Positions 1-15,000 of a stretch of 64,000 nt of DNA are shown here, piece after piece. Each line of letters begins with the position of its first letter. The stretch's first letter is position 1. Under the pieces are notes generated by a model. That model did no database searches and had not been told where the DNA came from. It saw only the letters and a list, made by a program, of their open reading frames with translations. Made by a program: the position numbers and the translations under genes. Source of the DNA: Nemertoderma westbladi (lineage: Eukaryota; Xenacoelomorpha; Nemertodermatida; Nemertodermatidae). The stretch lies in NCBI GenBank assembly GCA_032718475.1, contig JAUCBJ010001919.1, positions 62,001-126,000 on the forward strand. Direction: 5' to 3'.

Positions 1-3000
1 GAATGTCCTCCTACAGTACTGAATGTCCTCCTACAGTACTGAATGTCCTCCTACAGTACTGAATGTCCTCCTACATTACTGAATATCCTCCTACATTACT
101 GAATGTCCTCCTACATTACATTACTGAATGTCCTCCTACATTACATTACTGAATGTCCTCCTACATTACTGAATATCCTCCTACATTACTGAATATCCTC
201 CTACATTACATTACTGAATGTCCTCCTACATTACATTACTGAATGTCCTCCTACATTACAGTACTGAATGTCCTCCTACAGTACTGAATGTCCTCCTACA
301 GTACTGAATGTCCTCCTACAGTACTGAATGTCCTCCTACATTACTGAATGTCCTCCTACATTACATTACTGAATGTCCTCCTACATTACTGAATATCCTC
401 CTACCTTACTGAATGTCCTCCTACATTACATTACTGAATGTCCTCCTACATTACATTACTGAATGTCCTCCTACATTACTGAATATCCTCCTACATTACT
501 GAATATCCTCCTACATTACATTACTGAATGTCCTCCTACATTACATTACTGAATGTCCTCCTACATTACATTACTGAATGTCCTCCTACATTACATTACT
601 GAATGTCCTCCTACATTACATTACTGAATGTCCTCCTACATTACATTACTGAATGTCCTCCTACATTACTGAATGTCCTTCTACATTACTGAATGTCCTC
701 CTACATTACATTACTGAATGTCCTCCTACATTACTGAATGTCCTCCTACATTACATTACTGAATGTCCTCCTACATTACTGAATGTCCTCCTACATTACA
801 TTACTGAATGTCCTCCTACATTACTGAATATCCTCCTACATTACTGAATGTCCTCCTACATTACTGAATGTCCTCCTACATTACTGAATGTCCTCCTACA
901 TTACTGAATGTCCTCCTACATTACTGAATGTCCACCTACATTACTGAATGTCCTCCTACATTACTGAATGTCCTCCTACATTACATTACTGAATGTCCTC
1001 CTACATTACTGAATGTCCTCCTACAGTACTGAATGTCCTCCTACATTACTGAATGTCCTCCTACATTACTGAATATCCTCCTACAGTACTGAATGTCCTC
1101 CTACAGTACTGAATGTCCTCCTACAGTACTGAATGTCCTCCTACAGTACTGAATGTCCTCCTACATTACTGAATATCCTCCTACATTACTGAATGTCCTC
1201 CTACATTACATTACTGAATGTCCTCCTACATTACATTACTGAATGTCCTCCTACATTACATTACTGAATGTCCTCCTACATTACATTACTGAATGTCCTC
1301 CTACATTACTGAATGTCCTTCTACATTACTGAATGTCCTCCTACATTACATTACTGAATGTCCTCCTACATTACATTACTGAATGTCCTTCTACATTACT
1401 GAATGTCCTCCTACATTACTGAATGTCCTCCTACATTACATTACTGAATGTCCTTCTACATTACTGAATGTCCTCCTACATTACATTACTGAATGTCCTC
1501 CTACATTACTGAATGTCCTCCTACATTACATTACTGAATGTCCTCCTACATTACATTACTGAATGTCCTCCTACATTACTGAACATCCTCCTACAGTACT
1601 GAATGTCCTCCTACAGTACTGAATGTCCTCCTACAGTACTGAATGTCCTCCTACAGTACTGAATGTCCTCCTACATTACATTACTGAATGTCCTCCTACA
1701 TTACTGAATGTCCTCCTACATTACTGAATGTCCTCCTACATTACTGAATGTCCTCCTACATTACTGAATGTCCTCCTACAGTACTGAATGTCCTCCTACA
1801 TTACTGAATGTCCTCCTACATTACATTACTGAATGTCCTCCTACATTACTGAATGTCCTCCTACAGTACTGAATGTCCTCCTACATTACTGAATGTCCTC
1901 CTACATTACTGAATGTCCTCCTACATTACTGAATGTCCTCCTACATTACTGAATGTCCTCCTACATTACATTACTGAATGTCTTCCTACAGTACTGAATG
2001 TCCTCCTACATTACTGAATATCCTCCTACAGTACTGAATGTCCTCCTACAGTACTGAATGTCCTCCTACAGTACTGAATGTCCTCCTACAGTACTGAATG
2101 TCCTCTTACATTACATTAATGAATGTCCTCCTACATTACTGAGTGTCCTCCTACATTACTGAATGTCCTCCTACAGTACTGAATGTCCTCCTACATTACT
2201 GAATGTCCTCCTACAGTACTGAATGTCCTCCTACATTACTGAATGTCCTCCTAGATTACTGAATATCCTCCTACATTACATTACTGAATGTCCTCCTACA
2301 TTACTGAATGTCCTCCTACATTACTGAATGTCCTCCTACATTACTGAATGTCCTCGTACAGTACTGAATGTCCTCCTACATTACTGAATATCCTCCTACC
2401 GTACTGAATGTCCTCCTACATTACTGAATGTCCTCCTACATTACTGAATGTCCTCGTACAGTACTGAATGTCCTCCTACATTACTGAATATCCTCCTACC
2501 GTACTGAATGTCCTCCTACAGTACTGAATGTCCTCCTACAGTACTGAATGTCCTCCTACAGTACTGAATGTCCTCCTACATTACTGAATGTCCTCCTACA
2601 TTACTGAATATCCTCCTACAGTACTGAATGTCCTCCTACAGTACTGAATGTCCTCCTACAGTACTGAATGTCCTCCTACAGTACTGAATGTCCACCTACA
2701 GTACTGAATGTCCTCCTACAGTACTGAATGTCCTCCTACATTACTGAATGTCCTCCTACAGTACTGAATGTCCTCCTACAGTACTGAATGTCCTCCTACA
2801 GTACTGAATGCCCTCCTACATTACTGAATATCCTCCTACATTACTGAATGTCCTCCTACATTACATTACTGAATGTCCTCCTACATTACATTACTGAATG
2901 TCCTCCTACAGTACTGAATGTCCTCCTACAGTACTGAATGTCCTCCTACATTACTGAATATCCTCCTACATTACTGAATGTCCTCCTACATTAGATTACT

Positions 3001-6000
3001 GAATGTCCTCCTACATTACTGAATGTCCTCCTACATTACATTACTGAATGTCCTCCTACATTACTGAATATCCTCCTACATTACTGAATGTCCTCCTACA
3101 TTACTGAATGTCCTCCTACATTACTGAATGTCCTCCTACATTACTGAATGTCCTCCTACATTACTGAATGTCCTCCTACATTACTGAATGTCCTCCTACA
3201 TTACTGAATGTCCTCCTACATTACTGAATGTCCTCCTACATTACTGAATGTCCTCCTACATTACTGAATGTCCTCCTACATTACTGAATGTCCTCCTACA
3301 TTACTGAATGTCCTCCTACATTACTGAATGTCCTCCTACATTACTGAATGTCCTCCAACATTACTGAATGTCCTCCTACATTACATTACTGAATGTCCTC
3401 CTACATTACTGAATATCCTCCTACATTACATTACTGAATGTCCTCCTACAGTACTGAAAGTCCTCATACAGTACTGAATGTCCTCCTACAGTACTGAATG
3501 TCCTCCTACATTACTGAATATCCTCCTACATTACTGAATGTCCTCCTACATTACATTACTGAATGTCCTCCTACATTACTGAATGTCCTCCTACATTACA
3601 TTACTGAATGTCCTCCTACATTACTGAATATCCTCCTACATTACTGAATGTCCTCCTACATTACTGAATGTCCTCCTACATTACTGAATGTCCTCCTACA
3701 TTACTGAATGTCCTCCTACATTACTGAATGTCCTCCTACATTACATTACTGAATGTCCTCCTACATTACATTACTGAATGTCCTCCTACATTACTGAATG
3801 TCCTCCTACATTACTGAATGTCCTCCTACATTACTGAATGTCCTCCTACATTACTGAATGTCCTCCTACATTACTGAATGTCCTCCTACATTACTGAATG
3901 TCCTCCTACATTACTGAATGTCCTCCTACATTACTGAATGTCCTCCTACATTACTGAATGTCCTCCTACATTACTGAATGTCCTCCTACATTACTGAATG
4001 TCCTCCTACATTACTGAATGTCCTCCTACATTACTGAATGTCCTCCTACATTACTGAATGTCCTCCTACATTACATTACTGAATGTCCTCCTACATTACT
4101 GAATATCCTCCTACATTACATTACTGAATGTCCTCCTACAGTACTGAAAGTCCTCCTACAGTACTGAATGTCCTCCTACAGTACTGAATGTCCTCCTACA
4201 TTACTGAATATCCTCCTACATTACTGAATGTCCTCCTACATTACATTACTGAATGTCCTCCTACATTACTGAATGTCCTCCTACATTACATTACTGAATG
4301 TCCTCCTACATTACTGAATATCCTCCTACATTACTGAATGTCCTCCTACATTACTGAATGTCCTCCTACATTACTGAATGTCCTCCTACATTACTGAATG
4401 TCCTCCTACATTACTGAATGTCCTCCTACATTACTGAATGTCCTCCTACATTACTGAATGTCCTCCTACATTACTGAATGTCCTCCTACATTACATTACT
4501 GAATGTCCTCCTACATTACTGAATGTCCTCCTACAGTACTGAATGTCCTCCTACATTACTGAATGTCCTCCTACATTACTGAATATCCTCCTACAGTACT
4601 GAATGTCCTCCTACAGTACTGAATGTCCTCCTACAGTACTGAATGTCCTCCTACAGTACTGAATGTCCTCCTACATTACTGAATATCCTCCTACATTACT
4701 GAATGTCCTCCTACATTACATTACTGAATGTCCTCCTACATTACATTACTGAATGTCCTCCTACATTACTGAATATCCTCCTACATTACTGAATATCCTC
4801 CTACATTACATTACTGAATGTCCTCCTACATTACATTACTGAATGTCCACCTACATTACTGAATATCCTCCTACCTTACTGAATGTCCTCCTACATTACA
4901 TTACTGAATGTCCTCCTACATTACATTACTGAATGTCCTCCTACATTACTGAATATCCTCCTACATTACTGAATATCCTCCTACATTACATTACTGAATG
5001 TCCTCCTACATTACATTACTGAATGTCCTCCTACATTACATTACTGAATGTCCTCCTACATTACATTACTGAATGTCCTCCTACATTACATTACTGAATG
5101 TCCTCCTACATTACATTACTGAATGTCCTCCTACATTACTGAATGTCCTTCTACATTACTGAATGTCCTCCTACATTACATTACTGAATGTCCTCCTACA
5201 TTACATTACTGAATGTCCTTCTACATTACTGAATGTCCTCCTACATTACTGAATGTCCTCCTACATTACATTACTTAATGTCCTTCTACATTACTGAATG
5301 TCCTCCTACATTACATTACTGAATGTCCTCCTACATTACTGAATGTCCTCCTACATTACATTACTGAATGTCCTCCTACATTACATTACTGAATGTCCTC
5401 CTACATTACTGAACATCCTCCTACAGTACTGAATGTCCTCCTACAGTACTGAATGTCCTCCTACAGTACTGAATGTCCTCCTACAGTACTGAATGTCCTC
5501 CTACATTACATTACTGAATGTCCTCCTACATTACTGAATGTCCTCCTACATTACTGAATGTCCTCCTACATTACTGAATGTCCTCCTACATTACTGAATG
5601 TCCTCCTACAGTACTGAATGTCCTCCTACATTACTGAATGTCCTCCTACATTACATTACTGAATGTCTTCCTACATTACTGAATGTCCTCCTACAGTACT
5701 GAATGTCCTCCTACATTACTGAATGTCCTCCTACATTACTGAATGTCCTCCTACATTACTGAATGTCCTCCTACATTACTGAATGTCCTCCTACATTACT
5801 GAATGTCCTCCTACATTACATTACTGAATGTCCTCCTACAGTACTGAATGTCCTCCTACAGTACTGAATGTCCTCCTACAGTACTGAATGTCCTCCTACA
5901 TTACATTAATGAATGTCCTCCTACATTACTGAATGTCCTCCTACATTACTGAATGTCCTCCTACAGTACTGAATGTCCTCCTACATTACTGAATGTCCTC

Positions 6001-9000
6001 CTACATTACATTACTGAATGTCCTCCTACATTACTGAATGTCCTCCTACAGTACTGAATGTCCTCCTACATTACTGAATGTCCTCCTACATTACTGAATG
6101 TCCTCCTACATTACTGAATGTCCCCCTACATTACTGAATGTCCTCCTACATTACTGAATGTCCTCCTACATTACTGAATGTCCTCCTAGATTACTGAATG
6201 TCCTCCTACATTACATTACTGAATGTCCTCCTACATTACTGAATGTCCTCCTACATTACTGAATGTCCTCCTACATTACTGAATGTCCTCCTACAGTACT
6301 GAATGTCCTCCTACATTACTGAATATCCTCCTACCGTACTGAATGTCCTCCTACAGTACTGAATGTCCTCCTACAGTACTGAATGTCCTCCTACAGTACT
6401 GAATGTCCTCCTACATTACTGAATGTCCTCCTACATTACTGAATGTCCTCCTACATTACTGAATGTCCTCCTACATTACTGAATATCCTCCTACAGTACT
6501 GAATGTCCTCCTACAGTACTGAATGTCCTCCTACAGTACTGAATGTCCTCCTACAGTACTGAATGTCCACCTACAGTACTGAATGTCCTCCTACAGTACT
6601 GAATGTCCTCCTACATTACTGAATGTCCTCCTACAGTACTGAATGTCCTCCTACAGTACTGAATGTCCTCCTACAGTACTGAATGCCCTCCTACATTACT
6701 GAATATCCTCCTACATTACTGAATGTCCTCCTACATTACATTACTGAATGTCCTCCTACATTACATTACTGAATGTCCTCCTACAGTACTGAATGTCCTC
6801 CTACAGTACTGAATGTCCTCCTACATTACTGAATATCCTCCTACATTACTGAATGTCCTCCTACATTAGATTACTGAATGTCCTCCTACATTACTGAATG
6901 TCCTCCTACATTACATTACGGAATGTCCTCCTACATTACTGAATATCCTCCTACATTACTGAATGTCCTCCTACATTACTTAATGTCCTCCTACATTACT
7001 GAATGTCCTCCTACATTACTGAATGTCCTCCTACATTACTGAATGTCCTCCTACATTACTGAATGTCCTCCTACATTACTGAATGTCCTCCTACATTACT
7101 GAATGTACTCCTACATTACTGAATGTCCTCCTACATTACTGAATGTCCTCCTACATTACTGAATGTCCTCCTACATTACTGAATGTCCTCCTACATTACA
7201 GAATGTCCTCCTACATTACTGAATGTCCTCCTACATTACTGAATGTCCTCCTACATTACTGAATGTCCTCCTACATTACATTACTGAATGTCCTCCTACA
7301 TTACTGAATATCCTCCTACATTACATTACTGAATGTCCTCCTACAGTACTGAAAGTCCTCATACAGTAATGAATGTCCTCCTACAGTACTGAATGTCCTC
7401 CTACATTACTGAATATCCTCCTACATTACTGAATGTCCTCCTACATTACATTACTGAATGTCCTCCTACATTACTGAATGTCCTCCTACATTACATTACT
7501 GAATGTCCTCCTACATTACTGAATATCCTCCTACATTACTGAATGTCCTCCTACATTACTGAATGTCCTCCTACATTACTGAATGTCCTCCTACATTACT
7601 GAATGTCCTCCTACATTACATTACTGAATGTCCTCCTACATTACTGAATGTCCTCCTACATTACTGAATGTCCTCCTACATTACTGAATGTCCTCCTACA
7701 TTACTGAATGTCCTCCTACATTACTGAATGTCCTCCTACATTACTGAATGTCCTCCTACATTACTGAATGTCCTCCTACATTACTGAATGTCCTCCTACA
7801 TTACTGAATGTCCTCCTACATTACATTACTGAATGTCCTCCTACATTACTGAATGTCCTCCTACATTACTGAATGTCCTCCTACATTACTGAATGTCCTC
7901 CTACATTACTGAATGTCCTCCTACATTACTGAATGTCCTCCTACATTACATTACTGAATGTCCTCCTACATTACTGAATGTCCTCCTACAGTACTGAATG
8001 TCCTCCTACATTACTGAATGTCCTCCTACATTACTGAATATCCTCCTACAGTACTGAATGTCCTCCTACAGTACTGAATGTCCTCCTACAGTACTGAATG
8101 TCCTCCTACAGTACTGAATGTCCTCCTACATTACTGAAAATCCTCCTACATTACTGAATGTCCTCCTACATTACATTACTGAATGTCCTCCTACATTACA
8201 TTACTGAATGTCCTCCTACATTACTGAATGTCCTCCTACATTACTGAATGTCCTCCTACATTACTGAATGTCCTCCTACATTACTGAATGTCCTCCTACA
8301 TTACTGAATGTCCTCCTACATTACTGAATGTCCTCCTACATTACATTACTGAATGTCCTCCTACATTACTGAATGTCCTCCTACAGTACTGAATGTCCTC
8401 CTACATTACTGAATGTCCTCCTACATTACTGAATATCCTCCTACAGTACTGAATGTCCTCCTACAGTACTGAATGTCCTCCTATAGTACTGAATGTCCTC
8501 CTACAGTACTGAATGTCCTCCTACATTACTGAATATCCTCCTACATTACTGAATGTCCTCCTACATTACATTACTGAATGTCCTCCTACATTACATTACT
8601 GAATGTCCTCCTACATTACTGAATATCCTCCTACATTACTGAATATCCTCCTACATTACATTACTGAATGTCCTCCTACATTACATTACTGAATGTCCTC
8701 CTACATTACAGTACTGAATGTCCTCCTACAGTACTGAATGTCCTCCTACAGTACTGAATGTCCTCCTACAGTACTGAATGTCCTCCTACATTACTGAATG
8801 TCCTCCTACATTACATTACTGAATGTCCTCCTACATTACTGAATATACTCCTACATTACTGAATGTCCTCCTACATTACATTACTGAATGTCCTCCTACA
8901 TTACATTACTGAATGTCCTCCTACATTACTGAATATCCTCCTACATTACTGAATATCCTCCTATGTTACATTACTGAATGTCCTCCTACATTACATTACT

Positions 9001-12000
9001 GAATGTCCTCCTACATTACATTACTGAATGTCCTCCTACATTACATTACTGAATGTCCTCCTACATTACATTACTGAATGTCCTCCTACATTACATTACT
9101 GAATGTCCTCCTACATTACTGAATGTCCTTCTACATTACTGAATGTCCTCCTACATTACATTACTGAATGTCCTCCTACATTACATTACTGAATGTCCTT
9201 CTACATTACTGAATGTCCTCCTACATTACTGAATGTCCTCCTACATTACATTACTGAATGTCCTTCTACATTACTGAATGTCCTCCTACATTACATTACT
9301 GAATGTCCTCCTACATTACTGAATGTCCTCCTACATTACATTACTGAATGTCCTCCTACATTACATTACTGAATGTCCTCCTACATTACTGAACATCCTC
9401 CTACAGTACTGAATGTCCTCCTACAGTACTGAATGTCCTCCTACAGTACTGAATGTCCTCCTACAGTACTGAATGTCCTCCTACATTACATTACTGAATG
9501 TCCTCCTACATTACTGAATGTTCTCCTACATTACTGAATGTCCTCCTACATTACTGAATGTCCTCCTACATTACTGAATGTCCTCCTACAGTACTGAATG
9601 TCCTCCTACATTACTGAATGTCCTCCTACATTACATTACTGAATGTCCTCCTACATTACTGAATGTCCTCCTACAGTACTGAATGTCCTCCTACATTACT
9701 GAATGTCCTCCTACATTACTGAATGTCCTCCTACATTACTGAATGTCCTCCTACATTACTGAATGTCCTCCTAGATTACTGAATGTCCTCCTACATTACA
9801 TTACTGAATGTCTTCCTACAGTACTGAATGTCCTCCTACATTACTGAATATCCTCCTACAGTACTGAATGTCCTCCTACAGTACTGAATGTCCTCCTACA
9901 GTACTGAATGTCCTCCTACAGTACTGAATGTCCTCCTACATTACATTAATGAATGTCCTCCTACATTACTGAGTGTCCTCCTACATTACTGAATGTCCTC
10001 CTACAGTACTGAATGTCCTCCTACATTACTGAATGTCCTCCTACATTACATTACTGAATGTCCTCCTACATTACTGAATGTCCTCCTACAGTACTGAATG
10101 TCCTCCTACATTACTGAATGTCCTCCTAGATTACTGAATATCCTCCTACATTACATTACTGAATGTCCTCCTACATTACTGAATGTCCTCCTACATTACT
10201 GAATGTCCTCCTACATTACTGAATGTCCTCGTACAGTACTGAATGTCCTCCTACATTACTGAATATCCTCCTACCGTACTGAATGTCCTCCTACATTACT
10301 GAATGTCCTCCTACATTACTGAATGTCCTCGTACAGTACTGAATGTCCTCCTACATTACTGAATATCCTCCTACCGTACTGAATGTCCTCCTACAGTACT
10401 GAATGTCCTCCTACAGTACTGAATGTCCTCCTACAGTACTGAATGTCCTCCAACATTACTGAATGTCCTCCTACATTACTGAATATCCTCCTACAGTACT
10501 GAATGTCCTCTTACAGTACTGAATGTCCTCCTACAGTACTGAATGTCCTCCTACAGTACTGAATGTCCACCTACAGTACTGAATGTCCTCCTACAGTACT
10601 GAATGTCCTCCTACATTACTGAATGTCCTCCTACAGTACTGAATGTCCTCCTACAGTACTGAATGTCCTCCTACAGTACTGAATGCCCTCCTACATTACT
10701 GAATATCCTCCTACATTACTGAATGTCCTCCTACATTACATTACTGAATGTCCTCCTACATTACATTACTGAATGTCCTCCTACAGTACTGAATGTCCTC
10801 CTACAGTACTGAATGTCCTCCTACATTACTGAATATCCTCCTACATTACTGAATGTCCTCCTACATTAGATTACTGAATGTCCTCCTACATTACTGAATG
10901 TCCTCCTACATTACATTACTGAATGTCCTCCTACATTACTGAATATCCTCCTACATTACTGAATGTCCTCCTACATTACTGAATGTCCTCCTACATTACT
11001 GAATGTCCTCCTACATTACTGAATGTCCTCCTACATTACTGAATGTCCTCCTACATTACTGAATGTCCTCCTACATTACTGAATGTCCTCCTACATTACT
11101 GAATGTCCTCCTACATTACTGAATGTCCTCCTACATTACTGAATGTCCTCCTACATTACTGAATGTCCTCCTACATTACTGAATGTCCTCCTACATTACT
11201 GAATGTCCTCCTACATTACTGAATGTCCTCCTACATTACTGAATGTCCTCCTACATTACATTACTGAATGTCCTCCTACATTACTGAATATCCTCCTACA
11301 TTACATTACTGAATGTCCTCCTACAGTACTGAAAGTCCTCATACAGTACTGAATGTCCTCCTACAGTACTGAATGTCCTCCTACATTACTGAATATCCTC
11401 CTACATTACTGAATGTCCTCCTACATTACATTACTGAATGTCCTCCTACATTACTGAATGTCCTCCTACATTACATTACTGAATGTCCTCCTACATTACT
11501 GAATATCCTCCTACATTACTGAATGTCCTCCTACATTACTGAATGTCCTCCTACATTACTGAATGTCCTCCTACATACTGAATGTCCTCCTACATTACTG
11601 AATGTCCTCCTACATTACATTACTGAATGTCCTCCTACATTACATTACTGAATGTCCTCCTACATTACTGAATGTCCTCCTACAGTACTGAATGTCCTCC
11701 TACATTACTGAATGTCCTCCTACATTACTGAATATCCTCCTACAGTACTGAATGTCCTCCTACAGTACTGAATGTCCTCCTACAGTACTGAATGTCCTCC
11801 TACATTACATTACTGAATGTCCTCCTACATTACATTACTGAATGTCCTCCTACATTACTGAATATCCTCCTACATTACTGAATATCCTCCTACATTACTG
11901 AATGTCCTCCTACATTACTGAATGTCCTCCTACATTACTGAATGTCCTCCTACATTACTGAATGTCCTCCTACATTACATTACTGAATGTCCTCCTACAT

Positions 12001-15000
12001 TACAGTACTGAATGTATGTCCTCCTACAGTACTGAATGTCCTCCTACAGTACTGAATGTCCTCCTACAGTACTGAATGTCCTCCTACATTACTGAATGTC
12101 CTCCTACATTACATTACTGAATGTCCTCCTACATTACAGTACTGAATGTCCTCCTACAGTACTGAATGTCCTCCTACATTACTGAATGTCCTCCTACATT
12201 ACATTACTGAATGTCCTCCTACATTACTGAATATCCTCCTACATTACTGAATGTCCTCCTACATTACATTACTGAATGTCCTCCTACATTACATTACTGA
12301 ATGTCCTCCTACATTACTGAATATCCTCCTACATCACTGAATATCCTCCTACATTACATTACTGAATGTCCTCCTACATTACATTACTGAATATCCTCCT
12401 ACATTACATTACTGAATGTCCTCCTACATTACATTACTGAATGTCCTCCTACATTACATTACTGAATGTCCTCCTACATTACATTACTGAATGTCCTCCT
12501 ACATTACTGAATGTCCTTCTACATTACTGAATGTCCTTCTACATTACTGAATGTCCTCCTACATTACATTACTGAATGTCCTTCTACATTACTGAATGTC
12601 CTCCTACATTACTGAATGTCCTCCTACATTACATTACTGAATGTCCTTCTACATTACTGAATGTCCTCCTACATTACATTACTGAATGTCCTCCTACATT
12701 ACATTACTGAATGTCCTCCTACATTACTGAATGTCCTCCTACATTACATTACTGAATGTCCTCCTACATTACATTACTGAATGTCCTCCTACATTACTGA
12801 ATGTCCTCCTACAGTACTGAATGTCCTCCTACATTACTGAATATCCTCCTACAGTACTGAATGTCCTCCTACAGTACTGAATGTCCTCCTACAGTACTGA
12901 ATGTCCTCCTACAGTACTGAATGTCCTCCTACATTACTGAATATCCTCCTACATTACTGAATGTCCTCCTACATTACATTACTGAATGTCCTCCTACATT
13001 ACATTACTGAATGTCCTCCTACATTACTGAATATCCTCCTACATTACTGAATATCCTCCTACATTACTGAATGTCCTCCTACATTACTGAATATCCTCCA
13101 TCAGTACTGAATGTCCTCCTACAGTACTGAATGTCCTCCTACAGTACTGAATGTCCTCCTACAGTACTGAATGTCCTCCTACATTACTGAATGTCCTCCT
13201 ACATTACATTACTGAATGTCCTCCTACATTACTGAATGTCCTCCTACATTACTGAATGTCCTCCTACATTACTGAATGTCCACCTACATTACTGAATGTC
13301 CTCCTACATTACTGAATGTCCTCCTACATTACTGAATGTCCTCCTACATTACTGAATGTCCTCCTACATTACTGAATGTCCACCTACATTATTGAATGTC
13401 CTCCTACATTACTGAATGTCCTCCTACATTACTGAATGTCCTCCTACATTACTGAATGTCCTCCTACATTACATTACTGAATGTCCACCTACATTACTGA
13501 ATGTCCTCCTACAGTACTGAATGTCCTCCTACATTACTGAATGTCCTCCTACAGTACTGAATGTCCTCCTACATTACTGAATGTCCTCCTACAGTACTGA
13601 ATGTCCTCCTACATTACTGAATGTCCTCCTACATTACTGAATGTCCTCCTACATTACATTACTGAATGTCCTCCTACAGTACTGAATGGCCTCCTACAGT
13701 ACTGAATGTCCTCCTACATTACTGAATGTCCTCCTACATTACATTACTGAATGTCCTCCTACATTACATTACTGAATGTCCTCCTACATTACTGAATATC
13801 CTCCTACATTACTGAATATCCTCCTACATTACTGAATGTCCTCCTACATTACTGAATATCCTCCATCAGTACTGAATGTCCTCCTACAGTACTGAATGTC
13901 CTCCTACAGTACTGAAAGTCCTCCTACAGTACTGAAAGTCCTCCTACAGTACTGAATGTCCTCCTACAGTTCTGAATGTCTTCCTACAGTACTGAATGTC
14001 CTCCTACATTACTGAATGTCCTCCTACATTACATTACTGAATGTCCTCCTACATTACTGAATGTCCTCCTACATTACTGAATGTCCACCTACATTACTGA
14101 ATGTCCTCCTACATTACTGAATGTCCTCCTACATACTGAATGTCCTCCTACATTACTGAATGTCCTCCTACATTACTGAATGTCCACCTACATTATTGAA
14201 TGTCCTCCTACATTACTGAATGTCCTCCTACATTACTGAATGTCCTCCTACATTACTGAATGTCCTCCTACATTACATTACTGAATGTCCACCTACATTA
14301 CTGAATGTCCTCCTACATTACTGAATGTCCTCCTACATTACTGAATGTCCTCCTACATTACTGAATGTCCACCTACATTACTGAATGTCCTCCTACATTA
14401 CTGAATGTCCCCCTACATTACTGAATGTCCTCCTACATTACTGAATGTCCTCCTACATTACTGAATATCCTCCATCAGTACTGAATGTCCTCCTACAGTA
14501 CTGAATGTCCTCCTACAGTACTGAATGTCCTCCTACATTACTGAATGTCCTCCTACAGTACTGAATGTCCTCCTACATTACTGAATGTCCTCCTACAGTA
14601 CTGAATGTCCTCCTACATTACTGAATGTCCTCCTACATTACTGAATGTCCTCCTACATTACATTACTGAATGTCCTCCTACAGTACTGAATGGCCTCCTA
14701 CAGTACTGAATGTCCTCCTACATTACTGAATGTCCTCCTACATTACATTACTGAATGTCCTCCTACATTACATTACTGAATGTTCTCTTACATTACTGAA
14801 TATCCTCCTACATTACTGAATATCCTCCTACATTACTGAATGTCCTCCTACATTACTGAATATCCTCCATCAGTACTGAATGTCCTCCTACAGTACTGAA
14901 TGTCCTCCTACAGTACTGAAAGTCCTCCTACAGTACTGAAAGTCCTCCTACAGTACTGAATGTCCTCCTACAGTACTGAATGTCCTCCTACAGTACTGAA

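Noticed and set aside
653-847. 64-codon frame of CPPTLLNVLLHYITE repeats
   Set aside because: It is a translation of the minisatellite that stays open only where 20- and 25-bp units happen to avoid TGA in frame. There is no start context or conserved domain.
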